A DNA stretch of 38,152 nucleotides, from assembly GCA_947594425.1 (NCBI GenBank), contig CANQED010000018.1:1-38152 (forward strand). Direction: 5' to 3'. The notes beneath the pieces are model-generated. The model saw only the letters and a list, made by a program, of their open reading frames with translations. It did not search any database and had not been told where the DNA came from. The stretch's first letter is position 1; every line of letters begins with the position of its first letter. The position numbers and the translations under genes are program-made. Of this stretch, positions 1 through 7,906 are shown piece by piece. Source of the stretch: an uncultured Ruminiclostridium sp. (GTDB lineage: Bacteria; Bacillota; Clostridia; Oscillospirales; Ruminococcaceae).

Positions 1-6
1 TTCGTG

Positions 7-35
7 TTGACATTTCGGGTTTTATGTGCTATGAT
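7..35 (+). promoter_or_regulatory. sigma-A promoter
   Basis: TTGACA at 7-12 and TATGAT at 30-35 with a 17-base spacer. It points into a region with no plausible gene and a terminator only about 55 bases downstream. Confidence 0.6.
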
Positions 36-41
36 ATATTG

Positions 42-113
42 TACAGCGAACGGCATTTTTTCGCAAAAGAATAAATTTATGTAAATTAAGGGCAGAGTAA
101 ATCTGCCCGTTTT
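42..113 (+). ncRNA. putative very short transcript of about 70 nt
   Basis: Seen: a good promoter at 7-35 followed by an intrinsic terminator at 90-113, with no open reading frame that has a ribosome binding site between them. Inferred: a roughly 70-nt RNA that starts near 42. It resembles no RNA family that I recognise. It could instead be the remains of a deleted gene whose promoter and terminator survive. Confidence 0.25.
90..113 (+). terminator. intrinsic terminator
   Basis: GGGCAGA (90-96) and TCTGCCC (102-108) form a perfect 7-bp stem with a 5-base loop, followed by GTTTT. Confidence 0.6.
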
Positions 114-130
114 GTATTCATAAATAAAAT

Positions 131-166
131 TAAAAATCCCGTAACCTCACAATGAGATTACGGGAT
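131..166 (-). terminator. intrinsic terminator, minus strand
   Basis: ATCCCGTAA (136-144) pairs with TTACGGGAT (158-166), and an inner CTCA/TGAG pairing extends the stem. Read on the minus strand it ends in a T run. It is the outer of two terminators for leftward transcription from the methyltransferase-STAS gene. Confidence 0.6.
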
Positions 167-189
167 GCGATGTATTCTGATCAAGCCAT

Positions 190-207
190 AAAAAGCGCCG
201 AGGCGCT
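190..207 (-). terminator. intrinsic terminator, minus strand
   Basis: AGCGCC/GGCGCT stem (194-199, 202-207) with a 2-base loop and a T run on the minus strand. The stretch 208-346 between this hairpin and the upstream stop codon holds no gene that I can support. An in-frame extension of about 27 codons lies past the stop at 347 but has no start of its own. Confidence 0.55.
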
Positions 208-346
208 ATCGCTCGTATACAAAGAGCCGCGAGCACTCGTATCGAACGCCCGCGGCATTTATATAATATTACTTTCCGTCAAAAGCTACAGCAAAATCTT
301 GGGCGGTGCGATATATAATCGGCACGCTTTGAGAAATAGTCAGTCC

Positions 347-1793
347 TTATTCTATCATATCGACAAAGCCTGTCTGCTCGAAAATCGTCTGCACGGTCTC
401 GTTTTGCCCGCTTACCGAGAGGTTGCCCGTGCCTACCTCCTTTATCATAATTAGCAGCACGCGCAGTCCTGCGGACGAGATGTAGTCGAGCTCGGACGCG
501 TCGACGATTATCTTTTCGGGAGCGTCCCCCTCGGCGGTTTTCTCGTATACCTTGAGCAATTCGGGCGCGGTGACGATGTCAAGTCGTCCGCGCAGGGTTA
601 TGCGCATTACGCCGTTATGCGATCTTACTTTAACGCCAAAATCCTTGCCGTCATAATTTTCTACCGCCTCTTTAAAATTCTCATCCGGCGTCATTATCCA
701 AAAATAGACATCTTCGAGATACTTTTTATACGCGGCTTTAGTATCCTCGGGGAAATCAGCAAGACTGTTCAGCTCGGGGAGGTAGTTTGCGATAGGCACG
801 CGCTCGTACTTTAAGCCGACCGAGCGTAAAAAGTCCGTCACTCTCTGCATAGACGCGTCAAAGTCAAACGCTAACACGGTCATTTTATTTGCCGTTATCT
901 TGGTGTCGGATTTCTCTTCAAACGCGCCCATGGTTTTAAGCAGGTCCCTAAAAGCCGCCTCGCCCTTTAATGCCTTAAGCGCCGCCATATAGAACGGGTT
1001 TAGCTCGGGGTCGGAGGTTATCCAGCAGCCGCCGAACTCACTTAAGACACGTCTGATATTAGAGGCAAGCTCAGCGATCTCGGGGTCGTTAAAATAAGTA
1101 AGCAAGCCCTCTGTCGTTATGCATATCTCGCCCTCGACCCCGTTAAGCGCGTCCCTTAACAAGCGGTAATTCGTCGCGTCGACGACGTGATATTCCTTAG
1201 GCATGCGGGAACCGAACCCAAGTCGGTTTTTGCGGGCATCTTTCCGCCCATACTTCGTCGACCTCGCTCGACATACATACAGTATGCCTTCGTTCGGTCT
1301 CCTCGTCTGAACGAAAATCTGCTCCGTAAAAACTGCTGCGCACCCCACGGCGTAATGAAATATCGTCGTGGGGCGGCTCGGGTTCGATTCCCGCATGCCT
1401 ATCCTTTATATTTCGCTCGGCGAGAAATTCATTTGCGACGGGAGCAAGCTCCTCTATAACGACAGGCAGGTCGCAGCCTATGTAACGCTTATCCGCAAGC
1501 ATTATATTAACTGCGCGCGGGGTGTAACCGCACGGAAGGTCGACGATATTCTTCTCCTTGCGGGAGCTTAATATCTCGTTAGAGGCGCGGTATCTCGTTT
1601 CTACCACAAGAATAAGATCCGGACTGAACGTCGTCTCCTCGTTGCCGTTAGCGAGCTGTTTAGGGTCTATGCCGAGCTTTTGGATATACAGGTCGGCGTC
1701 CTTGTCCCCCGCCCTGCTTAAGTGGATAAGAGTGGCTCTCGCCGTGTTGAATACAGGGTTCGCTCTCTCGTTTAATTCCTGCTTCTCGTCCAT
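347..1793 (-). pseudogene. SAM-dependent methyltransferase (LCM/TcmP-like) with C-terminal STAS domain, split by an insertion
   Basis: The first part (ATG at 1793, ribosome binding site GGAGGAG) encodes the N-terminal half of a leucine-carboxyl-methyltransferase-like enzyme, with a SAM-binding block VDLPCGYTPR. The second part carries the family block TTEGLLTYF and then a STAS domain (roughly the last 95 residues, ending near DYISSAGLRVLLIMI). A 200-bp element at 1200-1399 separates them and shifts the frame (202 bases with its TA duplication). Removing the element plus one TA joins ...NIKD to KEYHVV in frame, giving a 414-residue protein. The sequence shows the disruption directly. The domain assignment comes from family knowledge. 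The substrate is unknown; related enzymes methylate small carboxylates or hydroxyls, and STAS usually binds a partner protein. Both halves remain open, so short fragments might still be translated, but a functional enzyme is unlikely. Confidence 0.8.
1200..1399. mobile_element. 200-bp MITE-like element with TA target duplication
   Basis: The ends are 20-base terminal inverted repeats: GGCATGCGGG...at 1200 and ...CCCGCATGCC at 1399, with one mismatch over 20 bases. TA lies directly outside each end (1198-1199 and 1400-1401), the duplication typical of IS630/Tc1-mariner transposition. The interior has two further hairpins (TTCGTTC/GAACGAA near 1292-1318 and CCCCACG/CGTGGGG near 1342-1372) and no transposase gene. 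It therefore looks like a non-autonomous miniature element moved by a transposase encoded elsewhere. The terminal repeat contains GGGTTCGATTCCC, which resembles a tRNA T arm. Confidence 0.8.
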
Positions 1794-1841
1794 TGTACAT
1801 TCTCCTCCGATGAATTTGTTACGGTTTTATTTAGTAAAATA

Positions 1842-1870
1842 ATAATATCATACTTTTTTTCTAAATTCAA
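1842..1870 (-). promoter_or_regulatory. promoter of the methyltransferase-STAS gene
   Basis: Minus-strand TTGAAT (1865-1870) and TATTAT (1842-1847) with a 17-base spacer, upstream of the ATG at 1793. Confidence 0.55.
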
Positions 1871-1925
1871 CAATTTGACGTAAAGGGCAATCCTCACGGC
1901 GTAGACGGCATAGTTTTTGGGGGAA

Positions 1926-1960
1926 TAAAAAACGGCGGTGTGAAAATACATACCGCCGTT
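1926..1960 (-). terminator. intrinsic terminator, minus strand
   Basis: AACGGCGGT/ACCGCCGTT stem (1931-1939, 1952-1960) followed by a T run on the minus strand. It ends the membrane-protein gene at 1994-2445. Confidence 0.7.
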
Positions 1961-1993
1961 CAAAATATCAATATTATGCAATAATATCTTATA

Positions 1994-2230
1994 TCAGTAA
2001 ACAAACCAAGCGAGGACAATAAACATAAAAAAGTGTAACAATGGGTTGGATAAAATCAACACCAAACATTTTTGAGAGTCGTTGGTGAGCTTTTTAAACA
2101 AGAAAATGAAGCCTATCAATTCTAAAACAGGAATAATAATAACTAAACCGCTTGTTATAAAAAAATAGTAATAGTATAGTAAAGTACAGCCAAGATAGTA
2201 AATCCGACAACAGCGGCTACAGTCAGCCAT
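1994..2230 (-). CDS. C-terminal half of a frameshifted small membrane protein
   Basis: This frame is open from about 2230 and encodes hydrophobic sequence with two membrane segments (around SGLVIIIPVLELIGFIFLF and LLHFFMFIVLAWFVY). It has no convincing ribosome binding site. Its useful part begins exactly where the upstream reading frame (2155-2445) stops, at a run of seven T residues on the minus strand (2159-2165). One extra T would join the two frames into a protein of about 150 residues with four or five membrane spans. It is most simply the second half of one gene broken by a homopolymer shift, whether a real mutation, phase variation or a sequencing error. I do not recognise the family. 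Confidence 0.45.
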   Translation of the reverse strand: MADCSRCCRIYYLGCTLLYYYYFFITSGLVIIIPVLELIGFIFLFKKLTNDSQKCLVLILSNPLLHFFMFIVLAWFVY

Positions 2231-2445
2231 ATAACGGCTTTTGATACGTCAATATTTCTTCTTCTGATAAGAGAGATAGGTATTATCCCGCCGACTACAA
2301 AGCTTATCATCGCGGAGATAGCCATTCCGCCTGTAAGCATATTATGTGGGTTGATAACGTGACTGAAAAGTACCAGCAACGATACAGCCATAATAAGCAC
2401 TGACGGCAGTATCGAAATAACAAATTGCTTTCTTGTAAGCTCCAT
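2155..2445 (-). CDS. small multi-pass membrane protein (N-terminal half)
   Basis: It starts at an ATG with GAGGT five bases upstream and encodes 96 residues. Three hydrophobic segments are visible: about residues 10-30, 38-58 (GGMAISAMISFVVGGIIPI) and 72-95. It lies 46 bases after the U32 peptidase gene on the same strand and could be read from the same transcript. Translation stops just after a seven-T run, and the next frame continues with more membrane sequence (see 1994-2230), so the intact protein was probably longer. The family is not recognised and no function is proposed. Confidence 0.5.
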   Translation of the reverse strand: MELTRKQFVISILPSVLIMAVSLLVLFSHVINPHNMLTGGMAISAMISFVVGGIIPISLIRRRNIDVSKAVIWLTVAAVVGFTILAVLYYTITIFL

Positions 2446-2491
2446 ATGTACCTCATTTTGGGCTTAAACGGTTTTATGCGCTTTACTCCCT

Positions 2492-3706
2492 TTACCCCTC
2501 CGGCTTTCTTATTATCGACCCTGTGGGAAATTCGCCGTCATATGCAAAGGTCAGCTTTTCGGTCGCGTGATTGGCGACGGTTATATGCTCGCCGAACTGA
2601 TTTATAAGGTATTCGAGCTTTAACGGCACGGGCTTTCTCCCCGGAGAGAGCACCTCGAGTGTGTCGCTTACGGTAAAATAATTGCGCTGGGTCATATACA
2701 CCGTGCCGTTCTCGCACTTATCGATAACGCCGACAAAGTCGCAGCTGCGCAGATAGCCGCTGTCGGGATAATGCTGCTCAGCGTCGTCGTGGGCAAAGTA
2801 AAACCCCGTGCAATACGGTCGGTGGCTGACCTTCTCGGTCTCCTCTATCGCCCACTCGGGGCAAGGCTCGCCCTTATTTACGGCGTCAAGCGCGGCGCGG
2901 TAGGCGTTGGTGACTACCGCGGTATAGTATGAGGACTTTGCGCGCCCCTCTATCTTAAAGCTGTTTACCCCCGCATTTTTCAGCACATCAAGGTGGCGTA
3001 TCATACATAGGTCTTTAGCGTTAAGGATATACGAGCCCTCGCCGTCCTCGCCTATCGGATAATACTGCCCCGGGCGCTTTTCCTCAACGAGACTGTACTT
3101 CCAGCGGCAGGGCTGAGCGCATTCGCCCTTGTTGGCATTTCTTCCGGTGAGAAACTGCGAGAGCAGGCACCTGCCCGAAAACGATACGCACATCGCCCCG
3201 TGTACAAACGCCTCTATCTCCATCTCCTCGGGAATTTTATCCCGTATGCGGCGGATATTGTCAATATCCACCTCGCGGGCGAGCACTACGCGTTTTGCCC
3301 CCATTTTGGCAAGCTCGCACGCGGTGACATAATTTACCACCCCCGCTTGGGTAGATACGTGTATATCGAGCTTTGGGACGGTGCGCTTTATCAGCGCGAT
3401 ACTGCCTATATCGCTGACTATCGCGGCGTCTATCCCGCAGGCGGCGGCGTTTTTGATATACTCGGGCAGGGCGTCTATCTCGTCGTTTGAGGGTACGGTG
3501 TTGCAGGTGAGGTATACCCTTACATTTTTTGAATGTGCAAGCTCGACCGCCTTTTTCAGCGTGTCAAAGTCAAATTTCGCGGCGGAGGCTCTCATACCGT
3601 ATGCGCTGCCGCCGACATATACGGCGTCGCAGCCGTAATTTACCGCCGCGGTAAGGCATTCGGGATCCCCCGCGGGGGATAACAATTCGGTCGGTCGCAT
3701 TATCAT
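2492..3706 (-). CDS. peptidase U32 family protein (TrhP-like, tRNA hydroxylation)
   Basis: 404 residues. The N-terminus (ELLSPAGDPECLTAAVNYGCDAVYVGG) is the standard start of U32 proteins. The family signature appears as EAFVHGAMCVSFSGRCLLS, followed by CAQPCRW, the cysteine cluster that in characterised homologues ligates an Fe-S cluster. Members such as E. coli and Bacillus TrhP, the latter encoded by yrrN/yrrO, act in 5-hydroxyuridine formation at the tRNA wobble position using prephenate. Older annotations call them collagenase-like proteases. The start overlaps the mltG stop as ATGA, so the two are translationally coupled; a second in-frame ATG lies two codons further on. The same mltG-U32 neighbourhood is common in Firmicutes. 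The family is certain; the exact tRNA role is inferred. Confidence 0.9.
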   Translation of the reverse strand: MIMRPTELLSPAGDPECLTAAVNYGCDAVYVGGSAYGMRASAAKFDFDTLKKAVELAHSKNVRVYLTCNTVPSNDEIDALPEYIKNAAACGIDAAIVSDIGSIALIKRTVPKLDIHVSTQAGVVNYVTACELAKMGAKRVVLAREVDIDNIRRIRDKIPEEMEIEAFVHGAMCVSFSGRCLLSQFLTGRNANKGECAQPCRWKYSLVEEKRPGQYYPIGEDGEGSYILNAKDLCMIRHLDVLKNAGVNSFKIEGRAKSSYYTAVVTNAYRAALDAVNKGEPCPEWAIEETEKVSHRPYCTGFYFAHDDAEQHYPDSGYLRSCDFVGVIDKCENGTVYMTQRNYFTVSDTLEVLSPGRKPVPLKLEYLINQFGEHITVANHATEKLTFAYDGEFPTGSIIRKPEG

Positions 3707-5157
3707 TCGGCTATCGCGTCCTCAAGTCCGCAGGCTATAAGGTTCTGCTCGTGCTCCTCTATCGTCGAAGCAAAATACATCTCGGTGGTTTCGGGGTCGG
3801 CGCAGAAATAATAATAATCGGTTTCGTTCGGGTACAGTACGGCGCGTATAGCGTCCATGCCGGGACTGCATATTGGTCCTACCGGTATGCCCTCGCACTC
3901 GTACGTATCGTATGCGTCAAACATAGCTTGGTGCGCCTTTTTCTCGGTCGCGGTCATATGCGCCTTGATATGCTCCTCGACATACAGCGCGGTAACGTCC
4001 GACTCGAATTTAGGGAAAGCGTCGGGCATAGCCATACGGTTATAGAATACCGACGCGACATTTTTCATATTCTCGGCGCTGTCCGCCTCGCGCTGTACTA
4101 TCGAGGCGAGGGTTATCGTCTCGTCGAGCGTCAGCCCCATATCGCTCATTCGGTTATAATATCTGCCGGTGATATTTTCGTTAAAGCTCTCATAAATGGT
4201 ATTTACCGCGTTTACGGCGTTTTCGGTGGTGTCTATCTGATTATTGTCCTCAAGCTCTGGTATGATATAAAACTCATAGGTGTTCGGGAACAAATACCCC
4301 TCCATCTGATAATATTTCAGCGGCTCGTTTTCAAGGCGCTTTTGGAATTTATAGGTGTTTTCGAGCACCTTGCACTGCGCGAGAAAATCCTTTGCGGTGC
4401 ATACGAGCTTATCCTCCATAAGCTGCGCTATCTCGTCTGCGGTCATACCCTCTATTATCGTGACCTCGGTTATCTGGTTGGCAATTGTGACCGTCTGGAG
4501 CGTCATAAGCAGGGTGCTGTAAGACATAGTGCTGTCCACCGTAAACGTGCCCTTGATAAAGTCGTCGTCCGCGTCGGACATAGACACATACATCTTAAAT
4601 ATCTCGGGCATGGTTATCACGCCCTGATTAGCAAGCTGCATAGCGATATCGTCGGTGGTCGAGCCGTCGTCGATGTACACCTGCGCCTGACAGTAGGTCT
4701 TGCCTATACCCGTAAAGTCGAATGCCGTTTTTATTATGTAAACGGCAAGAAATGCGGATACCGACAGTATAAACACCGAAAGCAGCACTCCCGCAAATAT
4801 ATGCGAGAACGTTCTTCTGTGGGCGTTCTTCTTCTTTATCTTTTTATTGCGGGTATGCTTCTCGCGCAGGTATTGACGGTACTCGGCCTCGGTGACCTCG
4901 TCCTCGGCTATCTCGCCCTCCTCGGAATTATCGTCGGGCTCGTCGGGTTCAGCAGGCTCAATAGGCTCCGCGGGCGGCTCGATATCCGAATTGTCGGGGC
5001 TCTCGCCCTCGGGCAGGCCCTCTTCGGGTAACTCCGGCGGCTCGGTCACATTGTCTATCTGCTTAGTATCGCTAAGGTCGTCGGAAGAGCGCTCTGCCGC
5101 CTTTCTCTCGACCTCTTTAAGAATATCGGTTATTCCCATGCTTTTATCGTTGTCCAT
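3703..5157 (-). CDS. mltG: endolytic murein transglycosylase MltG
   Basis: 484 residues. About the first 115 are cytoplasmic and highly acidic and proline-rich, then basic (KKIKKK). One membrane span follows at about residues 118-143, then the extracellular MltG domain. Family blocks seen are YLFPNTYEF (about 288-296) and the catalytic region ASIVQREAD (351-359, Glu357 the probable catalytic residue) with NVASVFYNRM after it. MltG cleaves nascent glycan strands near the division and elongation machinery and sets their length. The acidic N-terminal extension is longer than in E. coli, but such tails are usual in clostridia. The ATG has GGAGG upstream, inside the end of the cyclo-ligase gene (28-bp overlap), and the stop overlaps the U32 start, so it is the fifth gene of the tmk operon. 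Confidence 0.95.
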   Translation of the reverse strand: MDNDKSMGITDILKEVERKAAERSSDDLSDTKQIDNVTEPPELPEEGLPEGESPDNSDIEPPAEPIEPAEPDEPDDNSEEGEIAEDEVTEAEYRQYLREKHTRNKKIKKKNAHRRTFSHIFAGVLLSVFILSVSAFLAVYIIKTAFDFTGIGKTYCQAQVYIDDGSTTDDIAMQLANQGVITMPEIFKMYVSMSDADDDFIKGTFTVDSTMSYSTLLMTLQTVTIANQITEVTIIEGMTADEIAQLMEDKLVCTAKDFLAQCKVLENTYKFQKRLENEPLKYYQMEGYLFPNTYEFYIIPELEDNNQIDTTENAVNAVNTIYESFNENITGRYYNRMSDMGLTLDETITLASIVQREADSAENMKNVASVFYNRMAMPDAFPKFESDVTALYVEEHIKAHMTATEKKAHQAMFDAYDTYECEGIPVGPICSPGMDAIRAVLYPNETDYYYFCADPETTEMYFASTIEEHEQNLIACGLEDAIAE

Positions 5158-5714
5158 ACTTCCTCCATACTGTCGGTGACTACTAATTCTACCGCCTTGT
5201 CAAATTTATCGGTCGGCAGCCGCTCAAATATATACTCCTTATAGCAGATACCGACAGTTTTAACTTTATTCTCGCTTAAAAACCTGTCGTAAAATCCCCC
5301 GCCGTACCCGAGCCTATGCCCTCTCTTATCAAAGGCGAGCCCCGGGACAAAGCACAGCGCGTTTTCGGATATATCCGCTTGTTTACATTCTTTCTTCGGC
5401 TCTAAAATGCCGAATTTGCCTTGTTCTAAATCGTCGGTCGAGCGTATAACGCAAAAGCGCATAGCTCTCCCCTCGCACCTCGGCGCGGCTATAGTGATAT
5501 TATTCTCAAAGCAAAAGTCTATAAGCCTTCTCGTGTCCGCCTCTTCTGGGGTGGAGATATAACTCAGCACGAGCGGCGGCTTAGTTTCAAGGATAAGCCG
5601 TTTTTGCCGCTCGAAAAGCGCATTATCCTTTTCCCGCTTCTCGTCAGAACCGATAAGGCGGCGCATAGTCCTGAGCTTATCGCGCAGCGCTCTCTTTTGC
5701 TCCGAGGGGGTCAT
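5130..5714 (-). CDS. 5-formyltetrahydrofolate cyclo-ligase
   Basis: 194 residues from the ATG at 5714, which overlaps the upstream stop as ATGA; an ATG two codons earlier is also possible. The enzyme converts 5-formyl-THF with ATP to 5,10-methenyl-THF, salvaging folate. Visible features are the basic N-terminus (KRALRDKLRTMRR) of the ATP-binding site and the family motif LGYGGGFYDRFL near residue 140, with the preceding VPGLAFDKRGHRLG. The length matches the family (about 180-200). It sits between the DJ-1/PfpI gene and mltG in one operon with overlapping ends. Confidence 0.93.
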   Translation of the reverse strand: MTPSEQKRALRDKLRTMRRLIGSDEKREKDNALFERQKRLILETKPPLVLSYISTPEEADTRRLIDFCFENNITIAAPRCEGRAMRFCVIRSTDDLEQGKFGILEPKKECKQADISENALCFVPGLAFDKRGHRLGYGGGFYDRFLSENKVKTVGICYKEYIFERLPTDKFDKAVELVVTDSMEEVWTTIKAWE

Positions 5715-6253
5715 ATGCACTGCATAGAGGCGCGCACCTTGTCCGACTTTGCGGGGCTTACGACATTTGCCGCAAGCGCAAGACCAAATTCTACGGCGAC
5801 GCCCGCACCCGCGGCGGTGATATATTTACCGTCGACGACTACCTTTTTATCGCTTATCTTCGCTCCCGCAAGAGCGTCCTCAAACCCCGGAAAGCATATC
5901 GCCTCTTTGCCGCTCAACAGCCCGAGGCTGCCGATTATCGACGGAGCGGCACAGATAGCGCCGATGTATTTATCATTGTCGGCGCAGAATTTAATGGCGC
6001 GCTGCACTGTTTCGCTCTTTTCGAGATTTAGCGTGCCGGGCATACCGCCGGGCAATACTATCATATCCACTTTATCGGTCAGTATAACGTCCTGCTCGAT
6101 AATATCGGGTATCACGGTTATCCCGTGAGAGCCCGTTATGCTGTCGCCGCCAACTCCGACGGTGACGACCTCGGCACCCGCGCGCTTTAATATATCTATC
6201 GGAGCGACAGCCTCTGTTTCTTCAAATCCGTTTGCTAAAAATACGTATATCAT
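5711..6253 (-). CDS. DJ-1/PfpI family protein
   Basis: 180 residues from the ATG at 6253, chosen because AAAGGA lies 8 bases upstream and the protein then begins MIYVFLANGFEETEA, the usual N-terminus of the family. A longer start at 6280 (ATGA overlap with the gene before) adds only nine basic residues. The nucleophile elbow YIGAICAAP carries the reactive Cys, and the Glu of GFEETEA is the partner residue. Members of this class (YajL/DJ-1-like) act as glyoxalase or deglycase-type stress proteins or as chaperones; the precise activity cannot be read from sequence. It is cytoplasmic and lies in the tmk-mltG operon. Confidence 0.9.
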   Translation of the reverse strand: MIYVFLANGFEETEAVAPIDILKRAGAEVVTVGVGGDSITGSHGITVIPDIIEQDVILTDKVDMIVLPGGMPGTLNLEKSETVQRAIKFCADNDKYIGAICAAPSIIGSLGLLSGKEAICFPGFEDALAGAKISDKKVVVDGKYITAAGAGVAVEFGLALAANVVSPAKSDKVRASMQCI

Positions 6254-6276
6254 TTTTCTTTTCCTTTCGCTTTCTA

Positions 6277-7164
6277 TCATTTTAAACCCCCGCCGACGTA
6301 TTCGGCGCGGTATTTTTCCAGCATATACGCGGGGTGGTACGAGCGCTTTGCCTTGCGCAGGTTCTCCTCTCCCATATCCTCCTCGCGGTTGATGTATTTG
6401 TATCCGCCGCAAAACTCGTTAGCCATAAGATAATTTATCATCGGGTACGCCCCGTCAAAGTCGGTAAAAGCCTTTTCTACGTGGGTGACAAAGGTGTCGG
6501 AGTTCTGCCTTTCTCCGTAGGAGAACGCCTGCACCTCGCCGTTTACTCGTATCAGCCCGCCCTCAAGCCCGAGCTCGAAAAAGTGCTGTAGTCCCACGCC
6601 GACCGCGCACATCTCCTCCGCCCTGCCCTCATTAGGCACGGCAGAATTTCTCCTGCACCACTCGCTGCTCATTCTGCGGCAGTCGGCTATGTTGTCGGGA
6701 GTTATCCGCTCAAAGGTATAATTCAGCGTACTGAAACGGTTGACGTAATTGCGCTTTGAGTGCAGCTTTTTGCCCTTTAAGGTCCTCAGCGACTCGGAGG
6801 TATAGATATAGTCGTACATACCCTCGCTTGTGCTAAAGACGAACTGCCCGGGATATTCGCGCTCGAGCAGCAGCTTTGCGGACTTGTCCATACTCGTAAA
6901 TTTAAACGGTACGCCTATACTCGCGCTGTACTCATACAATTGTACGAGCACCCCGTGTATATCTCCCCTGCCCGCGGGGAAAGCAAATCCGTCCCCAAAT
7001 CGGCAGATATAAAAATCCTGCCAGCGTGAAATTTTGGTGTCGAATATATCCTTCCACGCAAAATTATTGGTAAAATTATATTCGCAGCCCTGATAATCCG
7101 AAAGCCTCAACAGCGACCGCACCCATTCTTTATCCGAAAGCTCCGGTTCTTTAAACTTAAGCAC
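6277..7164 (-). CDS. DUF2156 domain protein (GNAT-fold, LPG-synthetase C-terminal-like)
   Basis: 295 residues starting with GTG at 7164, preceded by AAGGG. The sequence has the DUF2156 pattern: an N-terminal CEYNFTNNFAWKD block, a central KGKKLHSKRNYVNRF segment (about residues 133-147) and a C-terminal domain ending INREEDMGEENLRKAKRSY. The fold is that of the transferase domain of phosphatidylglycerol lysyltransferases and Fem-type aminoacyl transferases, but no membrane segments are present, so it is a soluble protein. The acyl or aminoacyl substrate is unknown. It follows tmk by 18 bases, and its stop overlaps a possible start of the DJ-1 gene. Confidence 0.85.
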   Translation of the reverse strand: MLKFKEPELSDKEWVRSLLRLSDYQGCEYNFTNNFAWKDIFDTKISRWQDFYICRFGDGFAFPAGRGDIHGVLVQLYEYSASIGVPFKFTSMDKSAKLLLEREYPGQFVFSTSEGMYDYIYTSESLRTLKGKKLHSKRNYVNRFSTLNYTFERITPDNIADCRRMSSEWCRRNSAVPNEGRAEEMCAVGVGLQHFFELGLEGGLIRVNGEVQAFSYGERQNSDTFVTHVEKAFTDFDGAYPMINYLMANEFCGGYKYINREEDMGEENLRKAKRSYHPAYMLEKYRAEYVGGGLK

Positions 7165-7182
7165 CTATCCCTTACCCTTTGC

Positions 7183-7842
7183 TCATATATCTATAAATTT
7201 ATCCGTAAGCGCCGCGATTTTTTCTCCGACAATGTCTATCGGCAGCGGCTCGCCGCCCTCGGCGCAGGATATTATATCCCAGCCCATATGCTGAGCCGAA
7301 TACATCGCGGCAAGGCGGCAGTTCTCAAAGAAAGCTCTGTCCCGCTCGTGAATGTCCTTTTTGCCCTCGTTGCCGCCATACCGCGCGCTCAGCAGCTTTT
7401 GCGCCGTATCAGTCGGCATATCGAGGTATATCGTAAGGTCGGGGCGCGGCAGACCTAATTTATTATATTCATGGTCGCACAGCCACTTGATAAAGCCGTC
7501 CCAGTCCCGCCGCGGCAGCTTTGCCATCTGATATATCGCGTTAGAGGTGGTATAGCGGGCGGCGATAATAGGCTTATCGCTCTTATAATCATCCTCCCAC
7601 GAGGTCTTATAGCTTACATATCTGTCCACGGCGTACAGGCTCGCGGCGGTATAGCAGCCGACAGCGGCATCTTCTTCGGGAAAATCCCCCGCGAGGTACT
7701 TTGCGATAAGCTGTCCGCTAAGGCTCTGATAATTAGGAAAGCTTATAAATCTCGCCTTATCGCCGTATCTGCTCTTCAGCCGCTCAAGCTGTGTGCTCTT
7801 GCCGCAGCCGTCTAGCCCCTCTAACACTATCAGCCGTCCCAT
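7183..7842 (-). CDS. tmk: thymidylate kinase
   Basis: 219 residues from the ATG at 7842, which has AAGGAGAGG upstream. Reading from further upstream would run through the promoter. The P-loop is GLDGCGKST (9-17). The DR of YAVDRY and the later LPRPDLTIYLDMP are typical of dTMP kinases, followed by a LID region with RYGGNEGKKDIHERD. It phosphorylates dTMP to dTDP for DNA synthesis in the cytoplasm. It is the first gene of a six-gene minus-strand operon (tmk, DUF2156, DJ-1, cyclo-ligase, mltG, U32) transcribed from the promoter at 7874-7902. Clostridial Tmk variants of this length with slightly divergent P-loop surroundings are common. Confidence 0.93.
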   Translation of the reverse strand: MGRLIVLEGLDGCGKSTQLERLKSRYGDKARFISFPNYQSLSGQLIAKYLAGDFPEEDAAVGCYTAASLYAVDRYVSYKTSWEDDYKSDKPIIAARYTTSNAIYQMAKLPRRDWDGFIKWLCDHEYNKLGLPRPDLTIYLDMPTDTAQKLLSARYGGNEGKKDIHERDRAFFENCRLAAMYSAQHMGWDIISCAEGGEPLPIDIVGEKIAALTDKFIDI

Positions 7843-7873
7843 CTGCCCTCTCCTTAAATTAAAGTATATGAAT

Positions 7874-7902
7874 ATTGTACCACAGTTATCCCGTGCAGTC
7901 AA
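7874..7902 (-). promoter_or_regulatory. promoter of the tmk-mltG-U32 operon
   Basis: Minus-strand TTGACT (7897-7902) and TACAAT (7874-7879), 17-base spacer, ending 32 bases before the tmk ATG. Confidence 0.75.
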
Positions 7903-7906
7903 CCGC

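Noticed and set aside
152-454. Plus-strand open frame of 100 codons at the left end
   Set aside because: It begins inside a terminator hairpin, has no ribosome binding site and overlaps the end of the methyltransferase-STAS gene in antisense.
3751-5031. Long open frame on the plus strand opposite mltG
   Set aside because: It mirrors the codon pattern of mltG, has no ribosome binding site, and its product has no family features; mltG is certain on the other strand.
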